Source of the DNA: Hydractinia symbiolongicarpus
Lineage: Eukaryota > Cnidaria > Hydrozoa > Anthoathecata > Hydractiniidae
Direction of reading: 5' to 3'
DNA: 64,000 nucleotides
Assembly: GCF_029227915.1 (NCBI RefSeq)
Contig: NC_079885.1
Span: 3,410,001 to 3,474,000 of the forward strand
The notes beneath the pieces were generated by a model. The model saw only the letters and a list, made by a program, of their open reading frames with translations, had not been told where the DNA came from and ran no database searches. Positions within the stretch are counted from its first letter, which is position 1; every line of letters starts with the position of its first letter. Of this stretch, positions 24,225 to 37,420 are shown piece by piece. The translations under genes were made by a program, and so were the position numbers.

Positions 24225-26340
24225 GCGCGGGCTAACGGCTAGGGTTGGTCCCACAGTAAAAAATGACTTATTTTATCTAAATGTTTAAGAGAAGCGCCAC
24301 CATTTGGCCGAGTGTAATCGCTGAATTGCAGCAATCATGTCAAATTAAGAAGAATGTTATTCCTTGGGTCCAATTGTCTCAATTATCACATTTATAAGGT
24401 CACAGTCCAAAATCAGTTCAATTAAGTACCACAGTCAATCGTTTCACTGTTAAAGGCGATACAACCTAGTATTATCAGAAAAATATCCCTAAATACATGT
24501 GGGGACGAATATGTGACTCAACCGTTGTAACTCAAACGGACTCACACCGTTAGAAATTAATTTAAATGTAGTTTTTAAATCTGTCTCTATTTCTTCAGCG
24601 CGCGATAACGGCTAGGATTCGTCCCACAGTAAAAAATGACTTATTTATCTAAATTTTTAAATGAAGCGCTCCAAACAGCGCCCAGTGTAATCGCTGAGTT
24701 GCGGCAATCATCTCAAATTAAGAAGAATGATATTTTTTGGTTCCAATTGTCTCACTTATCACATTTATAAGGGCACAGTCCAAAGTTACTTCAATTAAGT
24801 CCCAGAGTCAATCGTTTCACTGGTAAAAGCTAAATAACTCAATAATATCGGAAGAATATCACTAAATACATGTTGGTACGAATATGTGACGTAACCGTTG
24901 TAGTTGAAACGGACTGATACCTTTAAAAAGTCAATGAAATGTAGTGTTTGAAACTGTCTCTATTTCTTCAGCGCGCGCTAACGGCTAGGATTGGTCCCAC
25001 AGTAAAAAATGACTTATTTTATAAAAATTTTTAAGTGAAGCGCTACCATAGGGCCGAGTGTAATCGCTGAATTCCAGCAATCATGTCAAATTAAGAAGAA
25101 TGTTATTCCTTGGGTCTAATTGTCTCATTTATCACATTTATGAGCTCCAAGTCCAATATCAGTTCAATTAAGTCCCACAGTCAATCCTTTCACTGTTAAA
25201 AGCGATGCAACCTAGTAATATCCGAATACTATCGCTAAATACATGTTGGTACGAATATGTGACGCAACCGTTGTAACTCAATCGTATTTATACCGCCAGA
25301 AGGTCAATGAAATTTAGTCTTTGAAACTGTTCCTATTTATTCAGCGCGTGCTAACGGCCAGGATTAGTCCCACAGTTAAAAATGACTTATTTTATATAAG
25401 TTTTTAAGTGAAGCGCTACCATAGGGACAAGTGTAATCGCTGAATTCCAGCAATCATGTCAAATTAAGAAGAATGTTATTCCTTGGAATCCAATTGGCTC
25501 AATTATCACATTTATAAGGTCACAGTGCAGAATTACTTCAATTAAGTCCCACAGTCAATCGTTTCACTGTCAAAATAAATACAACTTAGAAATATCGGAA
25601 AAGAATCACTAAATATATGTTGGTACGAATACATGACGCAATTGTTGTAAGTTAAGCCGATTGACACCGTTAGAAAGTCAATGAAATGTAGTTTTTGAAA
25701 CTGTCTCTATTTCTTCAGCCCGCGCTAACGGCTAGGGTTGGTCCCACAGTAAAAAATGACTTATTTTATCTAAATGTTTAAGAGAAGCGCCACCATTTGG
25801 CCGAGTGTAATCGCTGAATTGCAGCAATCATGTCAAATTAAGAAGAATGTTATTCCTTGGGTCCAATTGTCTCAATTATCACATTTATAAGGTCACAGTC
25901 CAAAATCAGTTCAATTAAGTACCACAGTCAATCGTTTCACTGTTAAAAGCGATACAACCTAGTATTATCAGAAAAATATCCCTAAATACATGTGGGGACG
26001 AATTTGTGACTCAACCGTTGTAACTCAAACGGACTCACACCGTTAGAAATTAATTTAAATGTAGTTTTTAAATCTGTCTCTATTTCTTCAGCGCGCGATA
26101 ACGGCTAGGATTCGTCCCACAGTAAAAAATGACTTATTTATCTAAATTTTTAAATGAAGCGCTCCAAACAGCGCCCAGTGTAATCGCTGAGTTGCGGCAA
26201 TCATCTCAAATTAAGAAGAATGATATTTTTTGGTTCCAATTGTCTCACTTATCACATTTATAAGGGCACAGTCCAAAGTTACTTCAATTAAGTCCCAGAG
26301 TCAATCGTTTCACTGGTAAAAGCTAAATAACTCAATAATA
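24225..26340. repeat. 4-mer HOR, ~1493 bp period
   Basis: The rare variant AGGGTTGGTCCCACAG followed by ATGTTTAAGAGAAGCGCC occurs at 24241 and 25734, 1493 bp apart. Several following monomers match between the copies (for example the AAGCTAAATAACTC variant). This is an independent four-monomer HOR, distinct in variants from the 1490-bp unit at the window start. Confidence 0.8.
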
Positions 26341-27949
26341 TCGGAAGAATATCACTAAATACATGTTGGTACGAATATGTGACGCAACCGTTGTAACTCA
26401 AACGGATTGATAACGACAAGAAGTCAATGAAATGTAGTTTTTGAGAATGTCTCTATTTCTTCAGCGCGTGCTAACGGTCAGGATTAGTCCCACAGTAAAA
26501 AAAGACTTATTTATCTAAATTTTAAATAAAGCGCTACCACAGTGCCCTGCGAAATCGGTAAATTCTAACAATCATGAGAAATTAAGAAGAATGATATTTC
26601 TTGGATCCAATTGTATCATTTATCACATTTATGAGGTCAAAGTCCAAAATCAGTTCAATCAAGTCCCACAGTCAATCCTTTCACTGTTAAAGCGATGCAA
26701 CCTAGTAAAATCAGAAAAATATATGTCTAAATACATGTTGGTACGAATATGTGCCGTAACCGTTGTAATTGAAACGGACTGATACCGTCACAGAGTCAAT
26801 GTGATGTAGTTTTTAAAACCGTCTCTCTTTCTTCAGCGCGCGCTAACGGCTATGATTCGTCCCACAGTAAAAAAGGACTTATTTTATATAAATTTTTAAT
26901 TGAAGCGCTACCATAGGGCCGAGTGTAATAGCTGAATTCCAGCAATCATGTCAAATTAAGAAGAATGTTATTCCTTGGCGTCCAATAGGCTCATTTATCA
27001 CATTTATAAGGTCATAGTACAGAATCACTTCATTTAAGTCCCACAGTCAATCGTTTCACTGTCAAAAGCAATGCAACTGAGTAATATCGGAAAAAAATCA
27101 CTAAATACATGTTGGTACGAATACGTGACGCAACCGTTGTAATTGAAACGGATTGATACCGCCAAGAAGTCAATGAAATGTAGTTTTTGAGAATGTCTCT
27201 ATTTCTTCAGCGCGTGCTAAAGGTCAGGATTAGTCCAACAGTAAAAAAAGACTTATTTATCTAAATTTTAAATAAAGCGCTACCACAGTGCCCAGCGAAA
27301 TCGGTAAATTCTAGCAATCATGAGAAATTAAGAAAAATGTTATTCCTTGGCGTCCAATAGGCTCATTTATCACATTTATAAGGTCATAGTACAGAATCAC
27401 TTCAATTAAGTCCCACAGTCAATCGTTTCACTGTCAAAAGCAATGCAACTGAGTAATATCGGAAAAAAATCACTAAATACATGTTGGTACGAATACGTGA
27501 CACAACCGTTGTAATTGAAACGGACTGATACCGTTAAAGAGTCAATGAAATGTAGTTTTTAAAACTGTTTCTCTTTCTTCAGCGCGGGCTAACAGCTAGG
27601 ATTAGTCCCACAGTAAAAAAAGACTTATTTATCTAAATTTTAAATAAAGCGCTACCACAGTGCCCAGCGAAATCGGTAGATTGTAGCAATCATGTCAAAT
27701 TAAGAAGAATGATATTTCTTGGGTCCAATTGTCTCATTTATCACATTTATGATGTCAAAGTCCAAAATCAGTTCAATCAAGTCCCACAGTCAATCCTTTC
27801 ACTGTTAAAAGCGATGCAACCTAGTAAAATCAGAAAAATATCGCTAAATATATGTTGGTACGAATATGTGACGCAACCGTTGTAACTGAAACGGACTGAT
27901 ACCGTTACAGAGTCAATGAGATGTAGTTTTTAAAACTGTCTCTCTTTCT

Positions 27950-30170
27950 TCAGCGTGCGCTAACAGCTATGATTCGTCCCACAAAAAAACTGACTAATTT
28001 ATCTAAATTTTTAAATAAAACGCAACCATAGGGCCGAGTGTAATCGCTGAATTCCAGCAATCATGTCAAATTAAGAAGAATGTTATTCCTTGGAGTCCAA
28101 TTGGCTCATTTATCATATTTATAAGGTCACAGTACAGAATCTTTTCAATTAAGTCCCAGAGTCAATCGTTTCACTGTTAAAAGCGATATAACTTAATAAT
28201 ATCGGAACAATATCACTAAATACATGTTGGTACGAATATGTGACGCAACCGTTGTAACTCAAACGGATTTATTCCGCCAGAAATTCAATGAAATGTAGTT
28301 TTTGAAAATGTTTCTATTTCTTCAGCGCGCGCTAACGCCTAGGATTGGTCCCACAGTACAAAATGACTTATTTTGAATAAATTTTTAAGTGAAGCGCTAC
28401 CATAGCCGAGTATAATCGCTTATTTCCAGCAATCATGTCAAATTAAGAAGAATGTTATTCCTTAGAGTCCAATTCGCTCATTTATCACATTTATAAGGCC
28501 ACAGTACAGTATCACTTCAATTAAGTCCCACAGTCAATCGTTTCACTGTCAAAAGCAATACAACTTACTAATGTCGGAAAAAAATCACTAAATACATGTT
28601 GGTACGAATACGTGAATCAACCGTTGTAACTTAGGCGGATTGACACCGTTAGAAAGTCAATGAAATGTAGTTTTTGAAAATGTTTCTATTTCTTCAGCGC
28701 GCGCTAACGGTTAGGATTGGTCAAACAGTAAAAAATGACTTTTTTATCTAAACTTTTAAATAAAGCGCTACCACAGCGCCCAGCGAAATTGGTAAATTCC
28801 AACAATCATGTCAAATTAAGAAGAATGTTATTTCTTGGGTCCAATGGTCTCATTTATCACATTTTTGAGGTCAAAGTCCAAAATCAGTTCAATTAAATCC
28901 CACAGTCAATTCTTTCACTGTTAAAAAAGATGCAACCTAGTAAAATCAAAAAATATCGCTAAATACATGATGGTACGAATATGTGACGCAACCGGTCTAA
29001 TTGAAACGGACTGATAACGTTAGAGAGTTAATTAAATGCAGTTTATAAAACTGTCTCTCTTTCTTCAGCGTGCGCTAACAGCTATGATTCGTCCCACAAA
29101 AAAACTGACTAATTTATCTAAATTTTTAAATAAAACGCAACCATAGGGCCGAGTGTAATCGCTGAATTCCAGCAATCATGTCAAATTAAGAAGAATGTTA
29201 TTCCTTGGAGTCCAATTGGCTCATTTATCATATTTATAAGGTCACAGTACAGAATCTTTTCAATTAAGTCCCAGAGTCAATCGTTTCACTGTTAAAAGCG
29301 ATATAACTTAATAATATCGGAACAATATCACTAAATACATGTTGGTACGAATATGTGACGCAACCGTTGTAACTCAAACGGATTTATTCCGCCAGAAATT
29401 CAATGAAATGTAGTTTTTGAAAATGTTTCTATTTCTTCAGCGCGCGCTAACGCCTAGGATTGGTCCCACAGTACAAAATGACTTATTTTGAATAAATTTT
29501 TAAGTGAAGCGCTACCATAGCCGAGTATAATCGCTTATTTCCAGCAATCATGTCAAATTAAGGAGAATGTTATTCCTTAGAGTCCAATTCGCTCATTTAT
29601 CACATTTATAAGGCCACAGTACAGTATCACTTCAATTAAGTCCCACAGTCAATCGTTTCACTGTCAAAAGCAATACAACTTACTAATGTCGGAAAAAAAT
29701 CACTAAATACATGTTGGTACGAATACGTGAATCAACCGTTGTAACTTAGGCGGATTGACACCGTTAGAAAGTCAATGAAATGTAGTTTTTGAAAATGTTT
29801 CTATTTCTTCAGCGCGCGCTAACGGTTAGGATTGGTCAAACAGTAAAAAATGACTTTTTTATCTAAACTTTTAAATAAAGCGCTACCACAGCGCCCAGCG
29901 AAATTGGTAAATTCCAACAATCATGTCAAATTAAGAAGAATGTTATTTCTTGGGTCCAATGGTCTCATTTATCACATTTTTGAGGTCAAAGTCCAAAATC
30001 AGTTCAATTAAATCCCACAGTCAATTCTTTCACTGTTAAAAAAGATGCAACCTAGTAAAATCAAAAAATATCGCTAAATACATGATGGTACGAATATGTG
30101 ACGCAACCGGTCTAATTGAAACGGACTGATAACGTTAGAGAGTTAATTAAATGCAGTTTATAAAACTGTA
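27950..30170. repeat. 3-mer HOR duplication, ~1115 bp
   Basis: The block beginning TAACAGCTATGATTCG, with the CTGACTAATTTATC monomer, then the AACTTAGGCGG monomer and then the AACCGGTCTAATTG monomer, occurs at 27961 and again at 29076, 1115 bp apart and near-identical. It is a local tandem duplication of three monomers. A single, non-duplicated version of the same order is seen near 40.7-41.8 kb. Confidence 0.85.
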
Positions 30171-33100
30171 TCTCTTCCTTCAGCGCGGGCTAACAGCTAG
30201 GATTGGTCCCACCGTAAAAAATGACTTATTTATCTAAATTTTTAAGTGAAGCCCTACCACAGCGCCCAGTGAAATCGGTAAATTCCAGCAATCATGTCAA
30301 ATTAAGAAGAGTGATATTTCTTGAGTCCAATTGTCTCACTTATCACATTTATAAGGTCACAGTCCAAAATCAGTTCAATTAAGTACCACAGTCAATCGTT
30401 TCACTGTTAAAAGCGATACAACCTAGTGTTATCAGAAAAATATCCCTAAATACATGTGGGGACGAATATGTGACTCAACCGTTGTAACTCAAACGGACTC
30501 ACACCGTTAGAAATTAATTGAAATGTAGTTTTTAAAACTGTCTCTATTTCTTCAGCGCGCGATAACGGCTAGGATTTGTCCCACAGTAAAAAATGACTTA
30601 TTTATCTAAATTTTTAAATGAAGCGCTCCAAACAGCGCCCAGTGTAATCGCTGAGTTGCGGCAATCATTTCAAATTAAGAAGATTGATATTTCTTGGTTC
30701 CAATTGTCTCACTTATCACATTTATAAGGTCACAGTCCAAAATCAGTTCAATTAAGTGCCACAGTCAATCGTTTCACTGCCAAAAGCGATACAACCTAGT
30801 ATTATCAGAAAAAATATCCCTAAATACATGTGGGGACGAATATGTGACTCAACCGATGTAACTCAAACGGACTCATACTGTAGAAATTCATTGAAACGTA
30901 CCTTCTAAAACTGTCTCTATTTCTTCAGCACGCGATAACGGCTAGGATTCGTCCCACAGTAAACAGTCACTTATTTATCTAAATTTTTAAATAAAGCGCA
31001 CCAAACAGCGACCAGTGTAATCGCTGAGTTGCGGCAATCATGTCAAATTAAGAAGAATGTCATTTCTTGGGGTCCAGATGGCTCACTTATCACATTTATA
31101 AGGTCACAGTCCAAAGTTACTTCAATTAAGTCCCAGAGTCAGTCGTTTCAATGTTAAAGGCGATATAACTCAATAATATCGGAAGAATATCAATAAATAC
31201 ATGTTGGTACGAATATGTGACGCAACCGTTGTAACTCAAACGGATTGATACCGCCAAGAAGTCAATGAAATGTAGTTTTTGAGAATGTCTCTATTTCTTT
31301 AGCGCGTGCTAACGGTCAGGATTAGTCCCACAGTAAAAAAAGACTTATTTATCTAAATTTTAAATAAAGCGCTACCACTGTGCCCAGCGAAATCGGTAAA
31401 TTCTAGCAATCATGTCAAATTAAGAAGAATGATATTTCGTGGGTCCAATTGTCTCATTTTTCACATTTATGAGGCCAAAGTCCAAAATCAGTTCAATCAA
31501 GTCCCACAGTCAATCCTTTCACTGTTAAAAGCGATGCAACCTAGTAAAATCACAAAAATATCGCTAAATACATGTTGGTACGAATATGTGACGCAACCGT
31601 TGTAACTCAAACAGATTAATACCGCTAAGAAGTCAATGAAATGTAGTTTTGGAGAATGTCTCTATTTCTTCAGCGCGTGCTAACGGTCAGGATTAGTCCC
31701 ACAGTAAAAAAAGACTTTATTATCTAAATTTTAAATAAAGCGCTACCATAGGGCCGAGTGTAATCGCTGAATTCCAGCAATCATGTCAAATTAAGAAGAA
31801 TGTTATTCCTTGGAGTCCAATTGGCTCATTTATCATATTTATAAGGTCACAGTACAGAATCTTTTCAATTAAGTCCCAGAGTCAATCGTTTCACTGTTAA
31901 AAGCGATATAACTTAATAATATCGGAACAATATCACTAAATACATGTTGGTACGAATATGTGACGCAACCGTTGTAACTCAAACGGATTGATACCGCTAA
32001 GAAGTCAATGAAATGTAGTTTTGGAGAATGTCTCTATTTCTTCAGCGCGCGCTAACGGCTAGGATTGGTCCCACAGTACAAAATGACTTTTTTATCTAAA
32101 CTTTTAAATAAAGCACTACCACAGCGCCCAGCGATATCGGTAAATTCCAACAATCATGTCAAATTAAGAAGAATGTTATTTCTTGGGTCCAATTGTCTCA
32201 TTTATCACATTTTTGAGGTCAAAGTCCAAAATCAGTTCAATTAAGTCCCACAGTCAATCCTTTCACTGTTAAAAAAGATGCAACCTAGTAAAATCAGAAA
32301 AATAACGCTAAATACATGTTGGTACGAATATGTGACGCAACCGTTGTAACTCAAACGGATTGATACCGCCAAGAAGTCAATGAAATGTAGTTTTTGAGAA
32401 TGTCTCTATTTCTTCAGCGCGCGCTAACGGTTAGGATTGGTCCCACAGTAAAAAATGACTTTTTTATCTAAACTTTTAAATAAAGCGCTACCACAGCGCC
32501 CAGCGAAATTGGTAAATTCCAACAATCATGTCAAATTAAGAAGAATGTTATTTCTTGGGTCCAATTGTCTCATTTATCACATTTTTGAGGTCAAAGTCCA
32601 AAATCAGTTCAATTAAATCCCACAGTCAATTCTTTCACTGTTAAAAAAGATGCAACCTAGTAAAATCAAAAAATATCGCTAAATACATGATGGCACGAAT
32701 ATGTGACGCAACCGGTCTAATTGAAAGGGACTGATAACGTTAGAGAGTTAATTAAATGCAGTTTATAAAACTGTATCTCTTCCTTCAGCGCGGGCTAACA
32801 GCTAGGATTGGTCCCACCGTAAAAAATGACTTATTTATCTAAATTTTTAAGTCAATCCCTACCACAGCGCCCAGTGAAATCGGTAAATTCCAGCAATCAT
32901 GTCAAATTAAGAAGAATGATATTTCTTGGCTCCAATTGTCTCACTTATCACATTTATAAGGTCACAGTCCAAAATCAGTTCAATTAAGTGCCACAGTCAA
33001 TCGTTTCACTGCCAAAAGCGATACAACCTAGTATTATCAGAAAAAATATCCCTAAATACATGTGGGGACGAATATGTGACTCAACCGATGTAACTCAAAC

Positions 33101-35205
33101 GGACTCATACTGTAGAAATTCATTGAAACGTACCTTCTAAAACTGTCTCTATTTCTTCAGCACGCGATAACGGCTAGGATTCGTCCCACAGTAAAAAGTC
33201 ACTTATTTATCTAAATTTTTAAATGAAGCGCACCAAACAGCGACCAGTGTAATCGCTGAGTTGCGGCAATCATGTCAAATTAAGAAGAATGTCATTTCTT
33301 GGGGTCCAGATGGCTCACTTATCGCATTTATAAGGTCACAGTCCAAAGTTACTTCAATTAAGTCCCAGAGTCAGTCGTTTCAATGTTAAAGGCGATATAA
33401 CTCAATAATATCGGAAGAATATCACTAAATACATGTTGGTACGAATATGTGACGCAACCGTTGTAACTCAAACGGATTGATACCGCCAAGAAGTCAATGA
33501 AATGTAGTTTTTGAGAAAGTCTCTATTTCTTCAGCGCGTGCTAACGGTCAGGATTAGTCCCACAGTAAAAAAAGACTTATTTATCTAAATTTTAAATAAA
33601 GCGCTACCACAGTGCCCAGCGAAATCGGTAAATTCTAGCAATCATGTCAAATTAAGAAGAATGATATTTCGTGGGTCCAATTGTCTCATTTTTCACATTT
33701 ATGAGGCCAAAGTCCAAAATCAGTTCAATCAAGTCCCACAGTCAATCCTTTCACTGTTAAAAGCGATGCAACCTAGTAAAATCAGAAAAATATCGCTAAA
33801 TACATGTTGGTACGCATATGTGACGCAACCGTTGTAACTCAAACAGATTTGTACCGCCAGAAGGTCAATGATATATAGTCTTTGAAACTGTTCCTATTTA
33901 TTCAGCGCGTGCTAACGGCCAGGATTGGTCCCACAGTAAAAAAGGACTTATTTTATATAAATTTTTAAGTGAAGCGCTACCATAGGGCCGAGTGTAATAG
34001 CTGAATTCCAGCAATCATGTCAAATTAAGAAGAATGTTATTCCTTGGCGTCCAATAGGCTCATTTATCACATTTATAAGGTCATAGTACAGAATCACTTC
34101 AATTAAGTCCCACAGTCAAGCGTTTCACTGTCAAAAGCAATGCAACTGAGTAATATCGGAAAAAAATCACTAAATACATGTTGGTACGAATACGTGACGC
34201 AACCGTTGTAATTGAAACGGACTGACACCGTTAGAGAGTCAATGAAATGTAGTTTTTAAAACTGTTTCTCTTTCTTCAGCGCGGGCTAACGGCTAGGATT
34301 AGTCCCACAGTAAAAAAAGACTTATTTATCTAAATTTTAAATAAAGCGCTACCACAGTGCCCAGCGAAATCGGTAAATTGTAGCAATCATGTCAAATTAA
34401 GAAGAATGATATTTCTTTGGTCCAATTGTCTCATTTATCACATTTATGAGGTCAAAGTCCAAAATCAGTTCAATCAAGTCCCACAGTCAATCCTTTAACT
34501 GTTAAAAGCGATGCAACCTAGTAAAATCAGAAAAATATCGCTAAATACATGTTGGTACGAATATGTGACGCAACCGTTGTAATTGAAACGGACTGATACC
34601 GTTCCAGAGTCAATGAGATGTAGTTTTTAAAACTGTCTCTCTTTCTTCAGCGTGCGCTAACAGCTATGATTCGTCCCACAAAAAAAACTGACTAATTTAT
34701 CTAAATTTTTAAATAATGCGCAACCATAGGGCCGAGTGTAATCGCTGAATTCCAGCAATCATGTCAAATTAAGAAGAATGTTATTCCTTGGAGTCCAATT
34801 GGCTCATTTATCATATTTATAAGGTCACAGTACAGAATCTTTTCAATTAAGTCCCAGAGTCAATCGTTTCACTGTTAAAAGCGATATAACTTAATAATAT
34901 CGGAACAATATCACTAAATACATGTTGGTACGAATATGTGACGCAACCGTTGTAACTCAAACGGATTTATTCCGCCAGAAATTCAATGAAATGTAGTTTT
35001 TGAAAATGTTTCTATTTCTTCAGCGCGCGCTAACGACTAGGATTGGTCCCACAGTACAAAATGACTTATTTTATCTAAATTTTTAAGAGAAGCGCTACCA
35101 TTGGGCCGAGTGTAATCGCTGAATTGCAGCAATCATGTCAAATTAAGAAGAACGTTATTCCTTGGAATCCAATTGGCTCATCTATCACATTTATAAGGTC
35201 ACAGT

Positions 35206-37420
35206 CGAGAATCACTTCAATTAAGTCCCACAGGCAATCGCTTCACTGTCAAAAGCAATACAACTTAGTAATATCGGGAAAAAATCACTAAATACATGTT
35301 GGTACGAGTATGTGACGTAACCGTTGTAGTTGAAACGGACTGATACCTTTGGAAAGTCAATGAAATGTAGTATTTGAAACTGTCTCTATTTCTTCAGCGC
35401 GCGCTAACGGCTAGGATTGGTCCCACAGTAAAAAATGTAAATTTTTAAGTGAAGCGCTACCATTGGGCCGAGTGTAATCGCTGAATTGCAGCAATCATTT
35501 CAAATTAAGAAGAATGTTATTCCTTGGGTCTAATTGTCTCATTTATCACATTTATGAGCTCAAAGTCCAATATCAGTTCAATTAAGTCCCACAGTCAATC
35601 CTTTCACTGTTAAAAGCGATGCAACCTAATAATATCCGAATACTACCGCTAAATACATGTTGGTACGAATATGTGACGCAACCGTTGTAACTCAAACGGA
35701 TTTATACCGCCAGATGGTCAATGAAATGTAGTTTTTGAAAATGTTTCTATTTCTTCAGCGCGCGCTAACGGCTTGGATTGGTCCCACAGTACAAAAAGAC
35801 TTATTTTATCTAATATTTTAAGTGAAGCGCTACCATTGGGCCGAGCGTAATCGCGGAATTGCAGCAATCATGTCAAATTAAGAAGAATGTTATTCCTTGG
35901 AATCCAATTGGCTCATCTATCACATTTATAAGGTCACAGTCGAGAATCACTTCAATTAAGTCCCACAGGCAATCGCTTCACTCTCAAAAGCAATGCAACT
36001 TAGTAATATCGGAAAAAAAATCACTAAATACATGTTGGTACGAATATGTGACGTAACCGTTGTAGTTGAAACGGACTGATACCTTTGGAAAGTCAATGAA
36101 ATGTAGTATTTGAAACTGTCTCTATTTCTTCAGCGCGCGCTAACGGCTAGGATTGGTCCCACAGTAAAAAATATAAATTTTTAAGTGAAGCGCTACCATT
36201 GGGCCGAGTGTAATCGCTGAATTGCAGCAATCATTTCAAATTAAGAAGAATGTTATTCCTTGGGTCTAATTGTCTCATTTATCACATTTATGAGCTCAAA
36301 GTCCAATATCAGTTCAATTAAGTCCCACAGTCAATCCTTTCACTGTTAAAAGCGATGCAACCTAATAATATCCGAATACTATCGCTAAATACATGTTGGT
36401 ACGAATATGTGACGCAACCGTTGTAACTCAAACGGATTTATACCGCCAGATGGTCAATGAAATGTAGTTTTTGAAAATGTTTCTATTTCTTCAGCGCGCG
36501 CTAACGGCTTGGATTGGTCCCACAGTACAAAAAGACTTATTTTATCTAATATTTTAAGTGAAGCGCTACCATTGGGCCGAGCGTAATCGCTGAATTGCAG
36601 CAATCATGTCAAATTAAGAAGAATGTTATTCCTTGGAATCCAATTGGCTCATCTATCACATTTATAAGGTCACAGTCGAGAATCACTTCAATTAAGTCCC
36701 ACAGGCAATCGCTTCACTGTCAAAAGCAATGCAACTTAGTAATATCAGAAAAAAATCACTAAATACATGTTGGTACGAATATGTGACGTAACCGTTGTAG
36801 TTGAAACGGACTGATACCTTTGGAAAGTCAATGAAATGTAGTTTTTGAGAATGTCTCTATTTCTTCAGCGCGTGCTAACGGTCAGGATTAGTCCCGCAGT
36901 AAAAAAAGACTTATTTATCTAAATTTTAAATAAAGCGCTACCACAGTGCCCAGCGAAATCGGTAAATTCTAGCAATCATGTCAAATTAAGAAGAATGATA
37001 TTTCGTTGGTCCAATTGTCTCATTTATCACATTTATAAGGTCACAGTCCAGAATCACTTCAATTAAGTACCACAGTCAATCGTTTTACTGTCAAAAGCAA
37101 TACAACTTAGTAATAATGGAAAAGAATCACTAAATATATGTTATTACGAATACGTGGCGCAACCTTTGTAAGTTAAGCGGATTGACACCGTTAGAAAGTC
37201 AATGAAATGTAGTTTTTGAAAGTGTCTCAATTTCTTCAGCCCGGGCTAACTGCTAGGATTGGTCCCACAGTAAAAATGACATATTTTATCTAAATTTTTA
37301 AGAGAAGCGCTACCATTGGGCCGAGTGTAATCGCTGAATTGCAGCAATCATGTCAAATTAAGAAGAACGTTATTCCTTGGAATCCAATTGGCTCATCTAT
37401 CACATTTATAAGGTCACAGT
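35206..37420. repeat. 2-mer HOR (735-736 bp), two copies plus a 744-bp variant
   Basis: The word CGAGAATCACTTCAATTAAG recurs at 35206, 35941, 36677 and 37421, with steps of 735, 736 and 744 bp. Each dimer contains one monomer shortened by about 12 bp, where AAAAAATG is followed directly by TAAATTTTTAAG (or ATATAAATTTTTAAG). The same series occurs at 60.8-63.7 kb with one more copy. Confidence 0.88.
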
